A stretch of DNA of 64,000 nucleotides from Candidatus Thiothrix putei. Lineage in GTDB: Bacteria; Pseudomonadota; Gammaproteobacteria; Thiotrichales; Thiotrichaceae. The translations under genes were made by a program, and so were the position numbers. The stretch is taken from positions 1,470,001 to 1,534,000 of the forward strand of contig CP124756.1 in the NCBI GenBank assembly GCA_029972225.1, read 5' to 3'. Positions 27,434 to 37,471 of this stretch are shown one piece after another; within the stretch, counting starts at the first letter, position 1; the number at the start of each line of letters is the position of its first letter. The notes beneath the pieces were generated by a model. It made no database searches and was not told the origin of the DNA. It saw only the letters and a program-made list of their open reading frames with translations.

Positions 27434-30259
27434 TTACAACGCCCGTATCTTCTCCAACTGCCCCACCAACTGCCCCAACGCAGCCCGCTGTTCATCCGCC
27501 TGCTTGCGCGTCTGTTCCAGCACTGCTGCTGGCGCTTTGTCTGCAAACGCCGGATTATTCAGCCGACCTTCCAGCCCGCCAAGGTTCTTTTGCAGCTTCT
27601 CGATTTCCTTGCTCAGACGCGCAATTTCTGCGTCCTTGTCGATCAGCCCCGCCAGCGGGATGAGGATTTGCATCTCGCCCACCAGCGCAGTAGCCGATTC
27701 CGGCGCATCTGCACCGGCTTCTAGCCAGGTCACATTGCCGACTTTCGCCAGCGTCCGCGCAAACGCTTCGCTGGTGGTGAACAGTACCTTGTCGGTGTCG
27801 CTCCAGTTTTGCAGCAGCACGTCCAGCACTTGCCCCGGCTTGATGTCCATCTCGGAGCGGATGCGGCGGATGCCCATGATGAAGGCTTTCACCCATTCGA
27901 TTTCCGCCAGTGCTGCCTGATCAATCAGCGCAGTGTCGGCGACGGGGTAGGGTTGCAGCATGATGGAATCGCCGGACACGCCCGCCAAGCCTTTGATGTT
28001 CTGCCAAATTTCTTCGGTAATGAACGGCATAATCGGGTGCATCAGGCGCAACGCCACTTCCAGTACGCGCACCAAGGTACGGCGCGTGCCGCGTTTGGCG
28101 GCTTGGTTGTCGTTGGCTTTGCCCAAAATCGGCTTGGTCAGCTCCAGATACCAGTCGCAATATTCGTGCCAGGCAAATTCGTACATCGCTTTGGCGGCAA
28201 GGTCGAAGCGGTAGTTGTCGATGTGGTCAGCGACTTCCGCCTCAGTCTGTTGCAGCAAGGAAATGATCCAGCGATCCGCCGCCGACAATTCCACCGGCAA
28301 AGCGTCATCCAGCCCAGTGTCCTGCTCTTCGCACTGCATCAGCACATACCGCGCCGCGTTCCACAGCTTGTTGCAGAAATTACGGTAGCCTTCCAGTCGT
28401 TGCATGTCGAAACGGATGTCGCGCCCAGCGGTGGCGAACGAGGCAAAGGTCATGCGCAGCGCATCCGTGCCGTGCGGGGTAATGCCGTCGGGGAATTGCT
28501 TGCGGGTGGCTTTGTCGATTTTCGCGGCGAGTTGCGGTTGCATCATGCCGCTGGTGCGCTTGGCTACCAGTGCTTCGAGGTCGATGCCGTCGATAATGTC
28601 GAGCGGGTCAAGCACGTTGCCCTTGGATTTGGACATTTTCTGCCCGTCAGCATCCTTCACCAGCCCGTGGATGTACACGTCGCGGAACGGCACGTCGCCC
28701 ATGAATTTCTTGCCGAACATGATCATCCGCGCCACCCAGAAGAAGATGATGTCGAAGCCGGTCATCAGCATCTGGGTCGGGTAGAAGGCTTTCAGGGCTT
28801 CGTCGTCCACATTCGGCCAGCCGAGCGTAGAAAACGGCCACAGCGCGGAGGAGAACCACGTATCCAACACGTCCTCATCCTGACGCAATGCGAGGTCGGC
28901 AGGCAGGTTGTATTTGCTGCGCACCTCATCTTCGGAACGCGCCACGTAGACATTGCCCGCCTCGTCATACCAGGCCGGAATGCGATGTCCCCACCACAGT
29001 TGACGCGAAATGCACCAGTCGTCGAGGTTGTTCATCCAGTGGTTGTAAGTGTTCACCCAGTTGCCCGGAATGAAGCGCACTTCGCCGCTCGCCACCACGT
29101 CAATCGCGGGTTGCGCAATCGCGGTTTTGCCGCCGGGTCGCCCGTCGTCCAGCGTTTCACGGGTCAAATCCACGTACCACTGATCGGTCAGGTACGGTTC
29201 AATCACCGTGCCAGAACGGTCGCCACGCGGCACCATCAGCTTGTGGTCTTCGATTTTGTCCAGCAAGCCGAGCGCGTCCATGTCCGCCACGATTTGCTTA
29301 CGCGCCGCAAAGCGTTCCAGCCCTTGATACTTTTCCGGCGAAACCTCGTTGATGCAGGCATCAATGGTGAAAATATTGATCAGCGGCAGGTTGTGACGCT
29401 TGCCCACCTGATAGTCGTTGAAATCGTGCGCGGGGGTAATTTTTACACAACCCGTGCCTTTTTCTGGGTCAGCGTAATCGTCGCCCACCACCGGAATCAA
29501 GCGTCCTACCAACGGCAGCACCACGTTTTTGCCAATCAAATGCTGGTAACGTTCGTCTTTCGGGTTTACTGCCACGGCGGAGTCACCCAGCATGGTTTCC
29601 GGGCGCGTGGTCGCAACAATCAGGAATTCGTCAGTGGCATTGCCCGCCGCATCCGCCAGCGGGTAGCGGAAGTGCCACATATTGCCGTTTTCTTCTTCGG
29701 ACACGACTTCAAGGTCGGAAACAGCGGTGTGCAGCACGGTATCCCAGTTCACCAAGCGTTTGCCGCGATAGATCAAGCCTTCTTCATGCAGGCGCACGAA
29801 CACTTCACGCACGGCTTCCGACAAGCCTTCGTCCATCGTAAAGCGTTCGCGTGACCAGTCAGGGGTTGTGCCTAAACGGCGCAATTGGCGGTTGATGGTG
29901 TCGCCGGATTGCCCTTTCCACTCCCAGACTTTTTCGAGGAACTTCTCACGCCCCAGATCGTGGCGGGTCACACCTTGCGCAAGCAATTGGCGTTCGACCA
30001 CCATTTGCGTGGCGATGCCTGCGTGGTCAGTGCCGGGTTGGTAGAGGGTTTTGTCGCCCTTCATGCGGTGGTAGCGGATCAGGGTGTCGATCACCATCTG
30101 GTTGAAACCGTGCCCCATGTGCAGCGTGCCGGTGACGTTCGGCGGCGGGATCATGATGCAATACGGCTTGCCTTCGCCTTTCGGGGCGAAATAGCCGCTT
30201 TGTTCCCAGTGCTGATACCAGCGTTGTTCGATGTCTTGAGGTTGGTAGGTCTTGTCCAT
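27434..30259 (-). CDS. valS: valyl-tRNA synthetase
   Basis: A 941-residue class Ia synthetase. The HIGH-type motif is in [15 protein letters not shown] near the N-terminus, the KMSKS loop in [14 protein letters not shown], the editing domain has the [15 protein letters not shown] block, and the C-terminal coiled-coil tail ([19 protein letters not shown]) is present. It charges tRNA-Val. It is the last gene of the leftward pepA-holC-(unknown)-valS run, the order common in gammaproteobacteria. Confidence 0.98.
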   Translation of the reverse strand: MDKTYQPQDIEQRWYQHWEQSGYFAPKGEGKPYCIMIPPPNVTGTLHMGHGFNQMVIDTLIRYHRMKGDKTLYQPGTDHAGIATQMVVERQLLAQGVTRHDLGREKFLEKVWEWKGQSGDTINRQLRRLGTTPDWSRERFTMDEGLSEAVREVFVRLHEEGLIYRGKRLVNWDTVLHTAVSDLEVVSEEENGNMWHFRYPLADAAGNATDEFLIVATTRPETMLGDSAVAVNPKDERYQHLIGKNVVLPLVGRLIPVVGDDYADPEKGTGCVKITPAHDFNDYQVGKRHNLPLINIFTIDACINEVSPEKYQGLERFAARKQIVADMDALGLLDKIEDHKLMVPRGDRSGTVIEPYLTDQWYVDLTRETLDDGRPGGKTAIAQPAIDVVASGEVRFIPGNWVNTYNHWMNNLDDWCISRQLWWGHRIPAWYDEAGNVYVARSEDEVRSKYNLPADLALRQDEDVLDTWFSSALWPFSTLGWPNVDDEALKAFYPTQMLMTGFDIIFFWVARMIMFGKKFMGDVPFRDVYIHGLVKDADGQKMSKSKGNVLDPLDIIDGIDLEALVAKRTSGMMQPQLAAKIDKATRKQFPDGITPHGTDALRMTFASFATAGRDIRFDMQRLEGYRNFCNKLWNAARYVLMQCEEQDTGLDDALPVELSAADRWIISLLQQTEAEVADHIDNYRFDLAAKAMYEFAWHEYCDWYLELTKPILGKANDNQAAKRGTRRTLVRVLEVALRLMHPIMPFITEEIWQNIKGLAGVSGDSIMLQPYPVADTALIDQAALAEIEWVKAFIMGIRRIRSEMDIKPGQVLDVLLQNWSDTDKVLFTTSEAFARTLAKVGNVTWLEAGADAPESATALVGEMQILIPLAGLIDKDAEIARLSKEIEKLQKNLGGLEGRLNNPAFADKAPAAVLEQTRKQADEQRAALGQLVGQLEKIRAL

Positions 30260-30308
30260 GTGCCGCTGCTTTTTTGAAGTCGGAAAAGAGCGGCATTATA
30301 GCGGGTTT

Positions 30309-30653
30309 TTACGGCGGCAACATCCCGGAGAGTTCGCGGATGAGGTCGTCGCGGGCTTTATCAATGTGTTTTTCTACCGAAGGGTCAATGCGGGAGCCGT
30401 GGGTTGGCGTCGCTGCTTGTTGATTGCCTTCTGAGCGGATGGCGTGCGCCCGTGCTAGACCGGAATATTCGTCTTGTCCGGTGGCGGATTTGAGTTCGTC
30501 GATGCGTTCTTTGAGGCGTTGCTCAAATACCTGACGGCGTTGCTGGCGGGCGTAAGGGTTTTTTACTTGCTCGACAATGGCGGCGTCGCCTGCGCGTACC
30601 AGATCAGTAACGACGGGAATACGAATGGTTTTATCGAAGTCTTCGCGCATCAT
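30309..30653 (-). CDS. hypothetical protein between holC and valS
   Basis: A 114-residue, highly charged, mostly helical protein with the segment NPYARQQRRQVFEQRLKERIDELK, and no signal or membrane segment. It lies 12 bases after holC and 49 bases before valS on the same strand, so it is probably cotranscribed with them. I do not recognise a family. Confidence 0.65.
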   Translation of the reverse strand: MMREDFDKTIRIPVVTDLVRAGDAAIVEQVKNPYARQQRRQVFEQRLKERIDELKSATGQDEYSGLARAHAIRSEGNQQAATPTHGSRIDPSVEKHIDKARDDLIRELSGMLPP

Positions 30654-30665
30654 TATTCCGAGTTA

Positions 30666-31094
30666 TTAAATCTTAAGTTGATGGTAATCCAGATTATAGC
30701 CCCGGTCACGGTAAAACTGGTAGCGTTTACGACCAGCGTGTAGTACGGGTTCTTCCTGATCTAAAATTTCGGCTAATCGCTCAAAACGTGAGAAAAATGC
30801 TGGTATTTCATTGGAAAGGTTGATAAGCAATCCACAATTTTCCATCGGCTCATGGTCATGACCGATCAAAATGCGCATATTTTGCTCTTTCGTCGGTGCA
30901 AGTGCATGGGGAATGAAGGCAAGTTCGTTAAATGTCCACAGTAATTCATCCAGTTTGCTACTGGTAGTCGGCGCATCGGTGTGGATGTAGGTGTGCAATT
31001 GTTGTTGGTGCGCTTTCATCACCACCTTGCAGGCGAGTAATAAACGTGCCTGCAAGGTGTTAGTTTTTCCAACGTAAAAATCTATCTTGGTCAT
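30666..31094 (-). CDS. holC: DNA polymerase III chi subunit
   Basis: A 142-residue HolC protein: MTKIDFYVGKTNTLQARLLLACKVVMKAHQ, the LDELLWTFNELAFIPHAL segment and INLSNEIPAFFSRFERLAEIL. Chi links the clamp loader to single-strand-binding protein. It overlaps the pepA stop by 4 bases, the conserved pepA-holC-valS arrangement. Confidence 0.95.
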   Translation of the reverse strand: MTKIDFYVGKTNTLQARLLLACKVVMKAHQQQLHTYIHTDAPTTSSKLDELLWTFNELAFIPHALAPTKEQNMRILIGHDHEPMENCGLLINLSNEIPAFFSRFERLAEILDQEEPVLHAGRKRYQFYRDRGYNLDYHQLKI

Positions 31095-32578
31095 GCGTTG
31101 GCGCGATTAATCAGCAATTGGCACAGCAACGGCACAGGGCGACCCGTTGCGCCTTTGGCTGCACCGCTTTTCCATGCTGTCCCTGCAATGTCGAGATGCG
31201 CCCATGGGTAACTTTCGGTGAAACGTGACAGGAAACAGGCTGCGGTGATTGTGCCGCCTGGTGGCCCGCCGATATTGGCGAGATCGGCAAAGTTGCTTTT
31301 GAGTTGGTCGTGGTATTTTTCACCCATCGGCAAGCGCCAAGCTTCGTCATTGGCTTGTTTGCCCGCTGCGAGCACTTCTTCAGCAAGTGCGTCGTTATTG
31401 CTTAATAAACCGCAGATGTGATGCCCCAATGCCGTGATACATGCGCCGGTTAGGGTGGCAATATCAACCACGGCAACGGGGTTAAAGCGTTCCACATACG
31501 TCAGTGCATCGCACAGCACCAAGCGACCTTCCGCGTCGGTGTTGAGAATCTCAATGGTTTTGCCTGACATGCTGGTTACGATGTCACCGGGTTTGCTGGC
31601 TTTGCTACCGGGCATGTTTTCGGCGGCGGCAATCACGCCAATGATGTTCATGGGCAATTGCATGGCGATACAGGCGGTTAATGTGCCGATTACACTGGCA
31701 GCACCGGTCATGTCGAATTTCATTTCATCCATCGCATTGCCGGGTTTGAGCGAAATACCGCCGGTGTCGAAAGTGATACCTTTGCCGACCAGTACGAATG
31801 GTGCATCACCCGAATTACCACCGTGGTATTGCAGGATGATCATTTTGCCGTCTTCTACACTGCCTTTGGATACTGATAGGAAGGAACCCATGCCAAGGGC
31901 TTCCATGTCGGCTTCTTCGAGCACGTTAATGTCGACTTTGTTGGAGGAGTTAGCCAATTCCTGTGCAATATCAGCGAGGTATGTGGGGGTGCACACATTG
32001 CCGGGGTTATTGGCGAGGTCACGGCTGATGCACATCCCTTCGGCGATGGCGTTGCCTTGCAACAGCGCAGTGGTGAATTCACCGGCAATCGTGTGCGCGA
32101 CTGTCCAACCTTCTAACGTGGTGCGCGGGGCATCGTCTTTTTTGCTTTTGTAAGTATCGAAGGTGTATAGCGAGTCAGCAACCGCGATGACGGATTGGCG
32201 CACAGCGGCTTCAATGTATTCGCTGGCGATTTCGTCGGTTAGAAAGGAGACGGCATTATGAACTTTGGAATTTTTGAGCAGGTTGACAGCGGCTTGTGTC
32301 ATTTGGGTTAAGGCTTCCGGCGTGAGTTTGTCTTTTTCGCCCATGCCGATGAGCAGCACCCGTTTGGCGGTGACGCCGGGCAGGTTGTAAAGCATACTGG
32401 TGCGGTTTTTATCGCCGGTAAAGTCGCCGAAATCCAAGTGTTGGCTGATCGCACCCGCGCTGGCAGCATCAATTTGCGCCGCCGCCGCCGAGAGTTTGGC
32501 GTGTTTATAAACACCTACCACGACGCAATCGGTGTGCAGTTCGGCGGCATTGGCGGAAGAATCAAAATGGTAGTTCAT
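31091..32578 (-). CDS. pepA: leucyl aminopeptidase (M17)
   Basis: A 495-residue M17 metallopeptidase. The metal-site motifs are LVGKGITFDTGGISLKPG, the KFDMTGAASVIG block, and the family signature NTDAEGRL. It removes N-terminal residues from peptides in the cytoplasm; E. coli PepA also binds DNA in site-specific recombination. It leads the pepA-holC-valS run. Confidence 0.97.
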   Translation of the reverse strand: MNYHFDSSANAAELHTDCVVVGVYKHAKLSAAAAQIDAASAGAISQHLDFGDFTGDKNRTSMLYNLPGVTAKRVLLIGMGEKDKLTPEALTQMTQAAVNLLKNSKVHNAVSFLTDEIASEYIEAAVRQSVIAVADSLYTFDTYKSKKDDAPRTTLEGWTVAHTIAGEFTTALLQGNAIAEGMCISRDLANNPGNVCTPTYLADIAQELANSSNKVDINVLEEADMEALGMGSFLSVSKGSVEDGKMIILQYHGGNSGDAPFVLVGKGITFDTGGISLKPGNAMDEMKFDMTGAASVIGTLTACIAMQLPMNIIGVIAAAENMPGSKASKPGDIVTSMSGKTIEILNTDAEGRLVLCDALTYVERFNPVAVVDIATLTGACITALGHHICGLLSNNDALAEEVLAAGKQANDEAWRLPMGEKYHDQLKSNFADLANIGGPPGGTITAACFLSRFTESYPWAHLDIAGTAWKSGAAKGATGRPVPLLCQLLINRANA

Positions 32579-32634
32579 GCGTTATCCTTGTCATGGTGTT
32601 GCCTTTCATCGCAGTTTACACGACGTCTCCCAAA

Positions 32635-33390
32635 TCACAATAAAGCGCGGGTATTGAGCGGTTTGCGCAACACATCGAAACGGGCAGGGTTAGCAAAGCG
32701 TGCACCGTCTGCACCTACGTGCGCGTTAAAACGGGCTTTGACGGTTTGGTACAGCGCATCATCCAATTGATGGTTGGTGTGAGTGACTTGAATAATGCGT
32801 TGATCGAATTCGTTGAAATCGGCGAAACGCGATTCGGTGTTGCAGAAAATTTGTTCCACCAGTTCCAACGTACCGCCAGTGACGGCATCACTCACGGCTT
32901 GGAAGGCGAGTTCGCGCACCACTTTTTCGTCATGGAACAGGCGTAAAATCTCATTGAAATCGCCCGCATACACGGGTTCGGAAATCCATGCCATGCCACC
33001 TGGCTTGAGCACACGGGCAATTTCTTGCAGGGATTGCGCCATTAGCGTGGGGGGAACGTGGTGAAGCGATTTGAACATGAATACCAGGTCAATGCTGTTG
33101 TCGGGTGCGTCAATGGCTTGTGCGCCGCCTGCCTTGAATTCGATATTGTGTATCCCTTCGACTTCGCTCAGGTAGCGTTGCTGTGCAAGGTTATGGGCGT
33201 GTTGGATTTGGTCGACCTCGGTGGCAATGATACGTGCCGTGGGGAAGCGTTCGGCAATGCGGCGTGTCATTTGGGCTTTGCCGCAACCGAGTTCCAGCAC
33301 CCTGGCATTTTCCAGTGGCAGGTGTTGGGCGATTAAGTCGAGTTCGTTGCAATAGGTGGTAGCAGTCGGATTCTGGATTTGCATGGGCAT
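32635..33390 (-). CDS. class I SAM-dependent methyltransferase
   Basis: A methyltransferase_11/25-type protein. The AdoMet motif I is VLELGCGKAQMTRRIAE, the acidic motif II residue is in IIATEVDQ, and the later motif is FKSLHHVPP followed by EIARVLKPGGMAWISEPV. I place the start at 33390 (MPMQIQNPT follows) rather than 33450, because the upstream extension lacks similarity to such proteins and overlaps the spacer to the divergent YchJ-type gene. The substrate is unknown. Confidence 0.85.
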   Translation of the reverse strand: MPMQIQNPTATTYCNELDLIAQHLPLENARVLELGCGKAQMTRRIAERFPTARIIATEVDQIQHAHNLAQQRYLSEVEGIHNIEFKAGGAQAIDAPDNSIDLVFMFKSLHHVPPTLMAQSLQEIARVLKPGGMAWISEPVYAGDFNEILRLFHDEKVVRELAFQAVSDAVTGGTLELVEQIFCNTESRFADFNEFDQRIIQVTHTNHQLDDALYQTVKARFNAHVGADGARFANPARFDVLRKPLNTRALL

Positions 33391-33462
33391 GATAGGGTAA
33401 CGTAAGGTTGATTCAAAAGCGTATTGTGGCATACACCCCGCTGACAACAAACAGGAGCAACG

Positions 33463-33846
33463 ATGAATAACTGCCCGTGTGGTTTAGAACAAACCTATAA
33501 CCAATGTTGCCGTCAGTATCATGATGGCAAAACCGCACCCACGGCGGAAGCGTTAATGCGTTCGCGTTACAGTGCGTATGTGCTGCGCAATGGCGCGTAT
33601 TTACACCGCAGTTGGCACAGCAGCACTCGCCCGAACAAAAAAGGTTTGCTGCAATTACCGGCGACGGATTGGTTAGGGTTGGAAATCGTGCGCACCACGC
33701 AGGGCGGGGAACAGGATAACAGCGGCACGGTGGAGTTCATTGCCCGCTACCGTGAAGGGGAGCAAACCGGCTCGTTGCATGAAACAAGCCGGTTTGTGAA
33801 GGAGGGTGGGAAGTGGTTTTACGTGGATGGGCTGGCTCCTCCATGA
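33463..33846 (+). CDS. YchJ family (UPF0225) protein
   Basis: A 127-residue protein with the N-terminal SEC-C-like zinc motif NCPCGLEQTYNQCC, then EALMRSRYSAYVLRNGAYLHRSW and a C-terminal NTF2-like half ending SRFVKEGGKWFYVDG. The biochemical role of the family is not established. It stands alone between the divergent methyltransferase and the feo operon. Confidence 0.92.
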   Translation: MNNCPCGLEQTYNQCCRQYHDGKTAPTAEALMRSRYSAYVLRNGAYLHRSWHSSTRPNKKGLLQLPATDWLGLEIVRTTQGGEQDNSGTVEFIARYREGEQTGSLHETSRFVKEGGKWFYVDGLAPP

Positions 33847-33891
33847 AAGGTTTGATGTTGGCTATTGAGTATTAGCTGTATGTGATATAAA

Positions 33892-33910
33892 TTTGAGAAT
33901 CATTTTCATA
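33892..33910. promoter_or_regulatory. Fur-box-like operator upstream of feoA
   Basis: The 19 bases TTTGAGAATCATTTTCATA resemble the Fur consensus, centred on GAGAATCATTTTC. They lie 17 bases before the feoA start, in the right place to repress feoABC when iron is plentiful. Confidence 0.75.
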
Positions 33911-33926
33911 TTTAGGTAGTCACAGC

Positions 33927-34178
33927 ATGAGCTTAGCCCATACCTTGCCGCTTTCGCAGCTTGCGGAACAGACATCCGCGCATATTCATTCGGTTCAGAC
34001 TGACAATCAGACGCGTATTCGTTTGTTGGGGATGGGGATTGGTACGGGGTCTCGCATTGAGATTTTACGCAACCGTAAAGGGGATATGGTACTAGGCAAC
34101 GGTAATAATCGTATTAGTTTAGGGCGTAGCATTACCCATAATATTCGCGTGCATGTAGAGGGTTCCTGTCATGCCTAA
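33927..34178 (+). CDS. feoA: ferrous iron transport protein A
   Basis: An 83-residue SH3-like FeoA: LGMGIGTGSRIEILRNRKGDMVLGNGNNRISLGRSITHNIRV. It assists FeoB in ferrous iron uptake. Its stop overlaps the feoB start by 8 bases. It is the first gene of feoABC behind the Fur-box-like site. Confidence 0.95.
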   Translation: MSLAHTLPLSQLAEQTSAHIHSVQTDNQTRIRLLGMGIGTGSRIEILRNRKGDMVLGNGNNRISLGRSITHNIRVHVEGSCHA

Positions 34179-36498
34179 AGAATGTTGCAATGCACACGAA
34201 GCACGCTGCCCAAGATCAATGCTGCATCGCAAAATTGCGTTATTAGGCAATCCGAATGCAGGCAAAACCACGCTATTCAATCTATTGACAGGGGCACGTC
34301 AGCGCACGGGTAACTGGCCCGGCGTGACGGTTGAACGCAAAGAAGGCCAATGCCGTTTGCAGAATGAAGACCTGCAAGTGGTGGATTTGCCCGGTACGTA
34401 CTCGCTGGATTTCAGCGATACCACGGCGGATGAACAAGTCGCCCGCGAATTTGTGCAGCATAACCCCGATTACCTGTACCTCAATATTGTGGATGCCAGT
34501 ACATTAGAACGTGGCCTGTACCTGACTTTGCAGATGCGCGAATTGAACGTGCCGATGATCGTGTTGCTGAACATGATGGATGTGGCAGAACGGCGCGGCA
34601 TGAAAATTGACCCGCAAGCCTTGCACGTGCGTTTGGGTTGCCCGGTAATTCCGGTATCCTTGCGGCAGGATAAAGACTTGCATCCTATCCACCATGCTAT
34701 TTGCCATTACCTGCCTAGCACTTCCAGTGTGCATTTTGAAATTCCTTACCACAGTAGTGTGGAAAACGTTCTGCAAGTCTTGCAGGATCAGCAGCCAGAA
34801 CACGATCGGGTGAGCGCCTTACTTGCCTTGCAAACCCAAAAGACCGATAGCACGATTCAGACGCTAACCCAGCAACTTGAAGCGGATACCCACGAAGATC
34901 TCGACTTTTTGCTGGCGGATGCGCGGTTTGATCTGGCGACGCGGATTGCATGCGATGTGGTGCATGAACGCGGTAAAATCAGCCGCACCCTGTCCGACAA
35001 GGTGGATCGCTGGGTATTGGGCAGTTGGACAGGCATCCCGATTTTTTTGGCGATGATGTATTTGTTGTTCCTGTTCAGCATTAACTTGGGCGGGGCATTC
35101 ATCGACTTTTTCGACCTTGGGGTACAAACCTTGGCAGTGGATGGGGTGCGGCATGTCCTCAGCAATATGAATACGCCGGAATGGTTGATTACCTTGCTTG
35201 CCGATGGGTTGGGTGGTGGTTTGCAAGTGGTGGCAACGTTTATCCCGATTATTGCGGCATTGTATTTGTTCCTGACCTTATTGGAAGAGTCGGGTTATAT
35301 GGCGCGGGCAGCGTTTGTCATGGATCAGTTTATGCGCAAGCTGGGTGTATCCGGCAAGGCGTTTGTGCCGCTGATTGTGGGGTTCGGTTGTAATGTTCCG
35401 GCGATCATGGCGACCCGTACCTTGGATAGCCAACGGGAACGAATTTTAACGGTGTTAATGGCTCCCTTTATGTCCTGTGGGGCGCGATTGGCTGTTTATG
35501 CGTTGTTTGCGGCGGCTTTTTTCCAGAGTGGCGGGCAAAATATTGTATTTCTGCTGTATGTGGTGGGGATTGCGTTTGCTATTTTGACGGGTGTGATCAT
35601 GCGTAAAACCCTGCTGCAAGGCGGGGCTGACCATTTTGTGATGGAAATGCCGACCTATCAGCTTCCCGGCTTGCGCAATATTCTGATTAATACTTGGAAC
35701 AAGCTGAAAGGCTTTATTGTCGGTGCTGGTAAGCTGATCGTCATGGTGGTCATGGTGATCAACGTGGTCAATAGCTTGGGTACGGATGGCAGTTTTGGTA
35801 ATCAGAACACTGAAAAATCGGTTTTGAGTGCAGCGGCGAAAACCGTCACACCAGTGTTTGCCCCGATGGGGATTACGCAGGATAACTGGCCAGCTACGGT
35901 TGGTATTGTCAGTGGTTTGCTGGCGAAGGAAGTGGTGGTTGGTACGCTGGATTCGTTGTATGGGCAGATGGGTGAGGGAGAATCGCTTGCGGGGCAAGCG
36001 CCTACAGGGGATGAACCCACCGCGTTTGATTTGGGTGCGGGGTTGTTGGAAGCAGTGGCGACTATTCCTGCCAATGTGGGGGATGCGCTGGGTAATCTGG
36101 GTGATCCGCTGGGCTTTGGTGCTGTTGGTGAGGAGCAGGATGTTAGCAACGCTACATTTACAGCCATGCAGCAGCATTTTGATGGCAAGGTGGGGGCTTT
36201 TGCTTACTTGTTATTTATTTTGATGTATTTCCCGTGTGTCGCGGCAACGGGGGCGATGTACCGTGAAGTGGGTTCGCGCTGGGCTGCATTGGGCGTGGCG
36301 TGGAGCACGGGGCTGGGGTATGGCGCGGCGGTGGTATTTTACCAGGTAGCAACACTTGGGCAGCATCCGTTGCAATCGTTGCTGTGGGTAGGGGCTATTT
36401 CGGGTGCGTTTGCGGTGGCAGTGTACACGTTTTATCGGGCAGGGAGGAATGCTTATGTTGCTGGGGGAAATCCGCGACTACCTGCAACAGCGGGGTAG
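34171..36498 (+). CDS. feoB: ferrous iron transporter B
   Basis: A 775-residue protein. The G domain has G1 GNPNAGKTTLFN, the switch segment NWPGVTVERKEG, G3 DLPGTYSL and G4 NMMD. Two large membrane gates follow, with GFGCNVPAIMATRT and FMSCGARLAVY. An unusual N-terminal leader with three Cys and one His (ECCNAHEARC) precedes the G domain. It moves Fe2+ across the inner membrane. It is coupled to feoA and feoC by overlaps. Confidence 0.97.
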   Translation: MPKECCNAHEARCPRSMLHRKIALLGNPNAGKTTLFNLLTGARQRTGNWPGVTVERKEGQCRLQNEDLQVVDLPGTYSLDFSDTTADEQVAREFVQHNPDYLYLNIVDASTLERGLYLTLQMRELNVPMIVLLNMMDVAERRGMKIDPQALHVRLGCPVIPVSLRQDKDLHPIHHAICHYLPSTSSVHFEIPYHSSVENVLQVLQDQQPEHDRVSALLALQTQKTDSTIQTLTQQLEADTHEDLDFLLADARFDLATRIACDVVHERGKISRTLSDKVDRWVLGSWTGIPIFLAMMYLLFLFSINLGGAFIDFFDLGVQTLAVDGVRHVLSNMNTPEWLITLLADGLGGGLQVVATFIPIIAALYLFLTLLEESGYMARAAFVMDQFMRKLGVSGKAFVPLIVGFGCNVPAIMATRTLDSQRERILTVLMAPFMSCGARLAVYALFAAAFFQSGGQNIVFLLYVVGIAFAILTGVIMRKTLLQGGADHFVMEMPTYQLPGLRNILINTWNKLKGFIVGAGKLIVMVVMVINVVNSLGTDGSFGNQNTEKSVLSAAAKTVTPVFAPMGITQDNWPATVGIVSGLLAKEVVVGTLDSLYGQMGEGESLAGQAPTGDEPTAFDLGAGLLEAVATIPANVGDALGNLGDPLGFGAVGEEQDVSNATFTAMQQHFDGKVGAFAYLLFILMYFPCVAATGAMYREVGSRWAALGVAWSTGLGYGAAVVFYQVATLGQHPLQSLLWVGAISGAFAVAVYTFYRAGRNAYVAGGNPRLPATAG

Positions 36499-36718
36499 TG
36501 CCAGTTTACAAGATGTAGCGACACATTTTGATATAGCACCGGATACGGCACAATTTGCACTCGGCTATTGGCAAAAGAAAGGGAAAGTGCTGGAACAAGC
36601 AGCAGGGTGCGCTTCTGGTGGATGCGGCGGTAACAATTGCGGTAGTAGTGGGGGCGGTCGGGTGTACACGTGGGCGAAGCGGGAAATCCCGCTCCGCTGG
36701 GTATCTCGCCCCGCTTAG
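36455..36718 (+). CDS. feoC: FeoC-like regulator
   Basis: An 87-residue protein with a winged-helix N-terminus (MLLGEIRDYLQQRGSASLQDVATHF) and a cysteine/glycine-rich loop CASGGCGGNNC, which in FeoC proteins can bind an iron-sulfur cluster. The start at 36455 lies inside the end of feoB, with GGGAGGA 7 bases upstream. It probably tunes FeoB stability or feo expression. Confidence 0.85.
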   Translation: MLLGEIRDYLQQRGSASLQDVATHFDIAPDTAQFALGYWQKKGKVLEQAAGCASGGCGGNNCGSSGGGRVYTWAKREIPLRWVSRPA

Positions 36719-36724
36719 GAGCAG

Positions 36725-37396
36725 CTAAGGGGTAATCAGTGTAGCGAGTTCTGTCATGGAATCAATGACGGCATCCGGGTGATAGTGGCGAATATCTTCG
36801 CCGTGATTGTAGCCGTAAGTCATGCAAATAATCTTGAAACCCGCCGCCCGTGCTGCTTTTACATCAGACTTGGAGTCGCCGATCATTACCGAATCTTCCG
36901 GCTTCACACCCAGTTTTTCGGCGGCGTGTAACAAGGGCATTGGGTGCGGCTTCTTTTCCGGCAAAGAATCACCGCTGACAATAATTTCAAAGCGATCAAC
37001 AATACCCAAATCGGTCAGCAAGGGCAGGGTAAATTGCTCCGCTTTATTGGTGACGCAGCCAATTTTCAAACCGGGACAGCTTTTCAGGAAGTCTAGCCCT
37101 TCCAGTACGCCATCGTACAAACGGCTGCGCTTTGAGGTATTTTCCGCGTACAGTTCCATGAAAATCGGCATGGCACGCGCAAACAATTCCGCATCGGGAT
37201 AGCCATCGAGGTCATTGGTTAAGGCGCGTTCGGTCAAACGTTGCACACCATTGCCGACCCACTGGCGCACGGCCGCTTCACCGCGTACTGGCATATCCAG
37301 TTGTTTCATCATTTCATCGACGCAAAACGTCAGGTCGGGAACGCTGTCAACCAGCGTCCCGTCCACGTCGATCAATACCATTTTAGGCTTAAACAT
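36725..37396 (-). CDS. gph: phosphoglycolate phosphatase
   Basis: A 223-residue HAD hydrolase. Motif I is LIDVDGTLVDSVPDL, motif III lies in SGDSLPEKKPHP, and motif IV is MIGDSKSDVKAARAAG. It removes phosphate from 2-phosphoglycolate, formed by RuBisCO oxygenation or DNA repair. Together with the glcDEF genes in this window it gives a route phosphoglycolate to glycolate to glyoxylate. It lies downstream of rpe on the same strand, separated by a palindromic repeat. Confidence 0.94.
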   Translation of the reverse strand: MFKPKMVLIDVDGTLVDSVPDLTFCVDEMMKQLDMPVRGEAAVRQWVGNGVQRLTERALTNDLDGYPDAELFARAMPIFMELYAENTSKRSRLYDGVLEGLDFLKSCPGLKIGCVTNKAEQFTLPLLTDLGIVDRFEIIVSGDSLPEKKPHPMPLLHAAEKLGVKPEDSVMIGDSKSDVKAARAAGFKIICMTYGYNHGEDIRHYHPDAVIDSMTELATLITP

Positions 37397-37410
37397 AATC
37401 AGTCCTTGAT

Positions 37411-37463
37411 GTCGGGCTGAAGCCCGACCTACAGAAAATGTGTAGGTCGGACTTTAGTCCGAC
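37411..37463. repeat. REP-like palindromic pair between rpe and gph
   Basis: Two hairpins, GTCGGGCTGAAGCCCGAC and GTCGGACTTTAGTCCGAC, each with the tail CCTACA/TGTAGG, face each other across a 7-base spacer. The core TGTAGGTCGGGCTTCAGCCCGAC form is a common proteobacterial extragenic repeat. It may set the relative expression of rpe and gph. Confidence 0.85.
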
Positions 37464-37471
37464 AATTCATT

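Noticed and set aside
27809..29854. A 681-codon open frame on the plus strand opposite valS
   Set aside because: It is the antisense shadow of a GC-rich, strongly conserved gene; it has no recognisable domain and no ribosome site.
36404..36454. Longer FeoC start at 36404
   Set aside because: The extra residues lie inside feoB and have no ribosome site; the ATG at 36455 follows GGGAGGA and gives the normal FeoC N-terminus.
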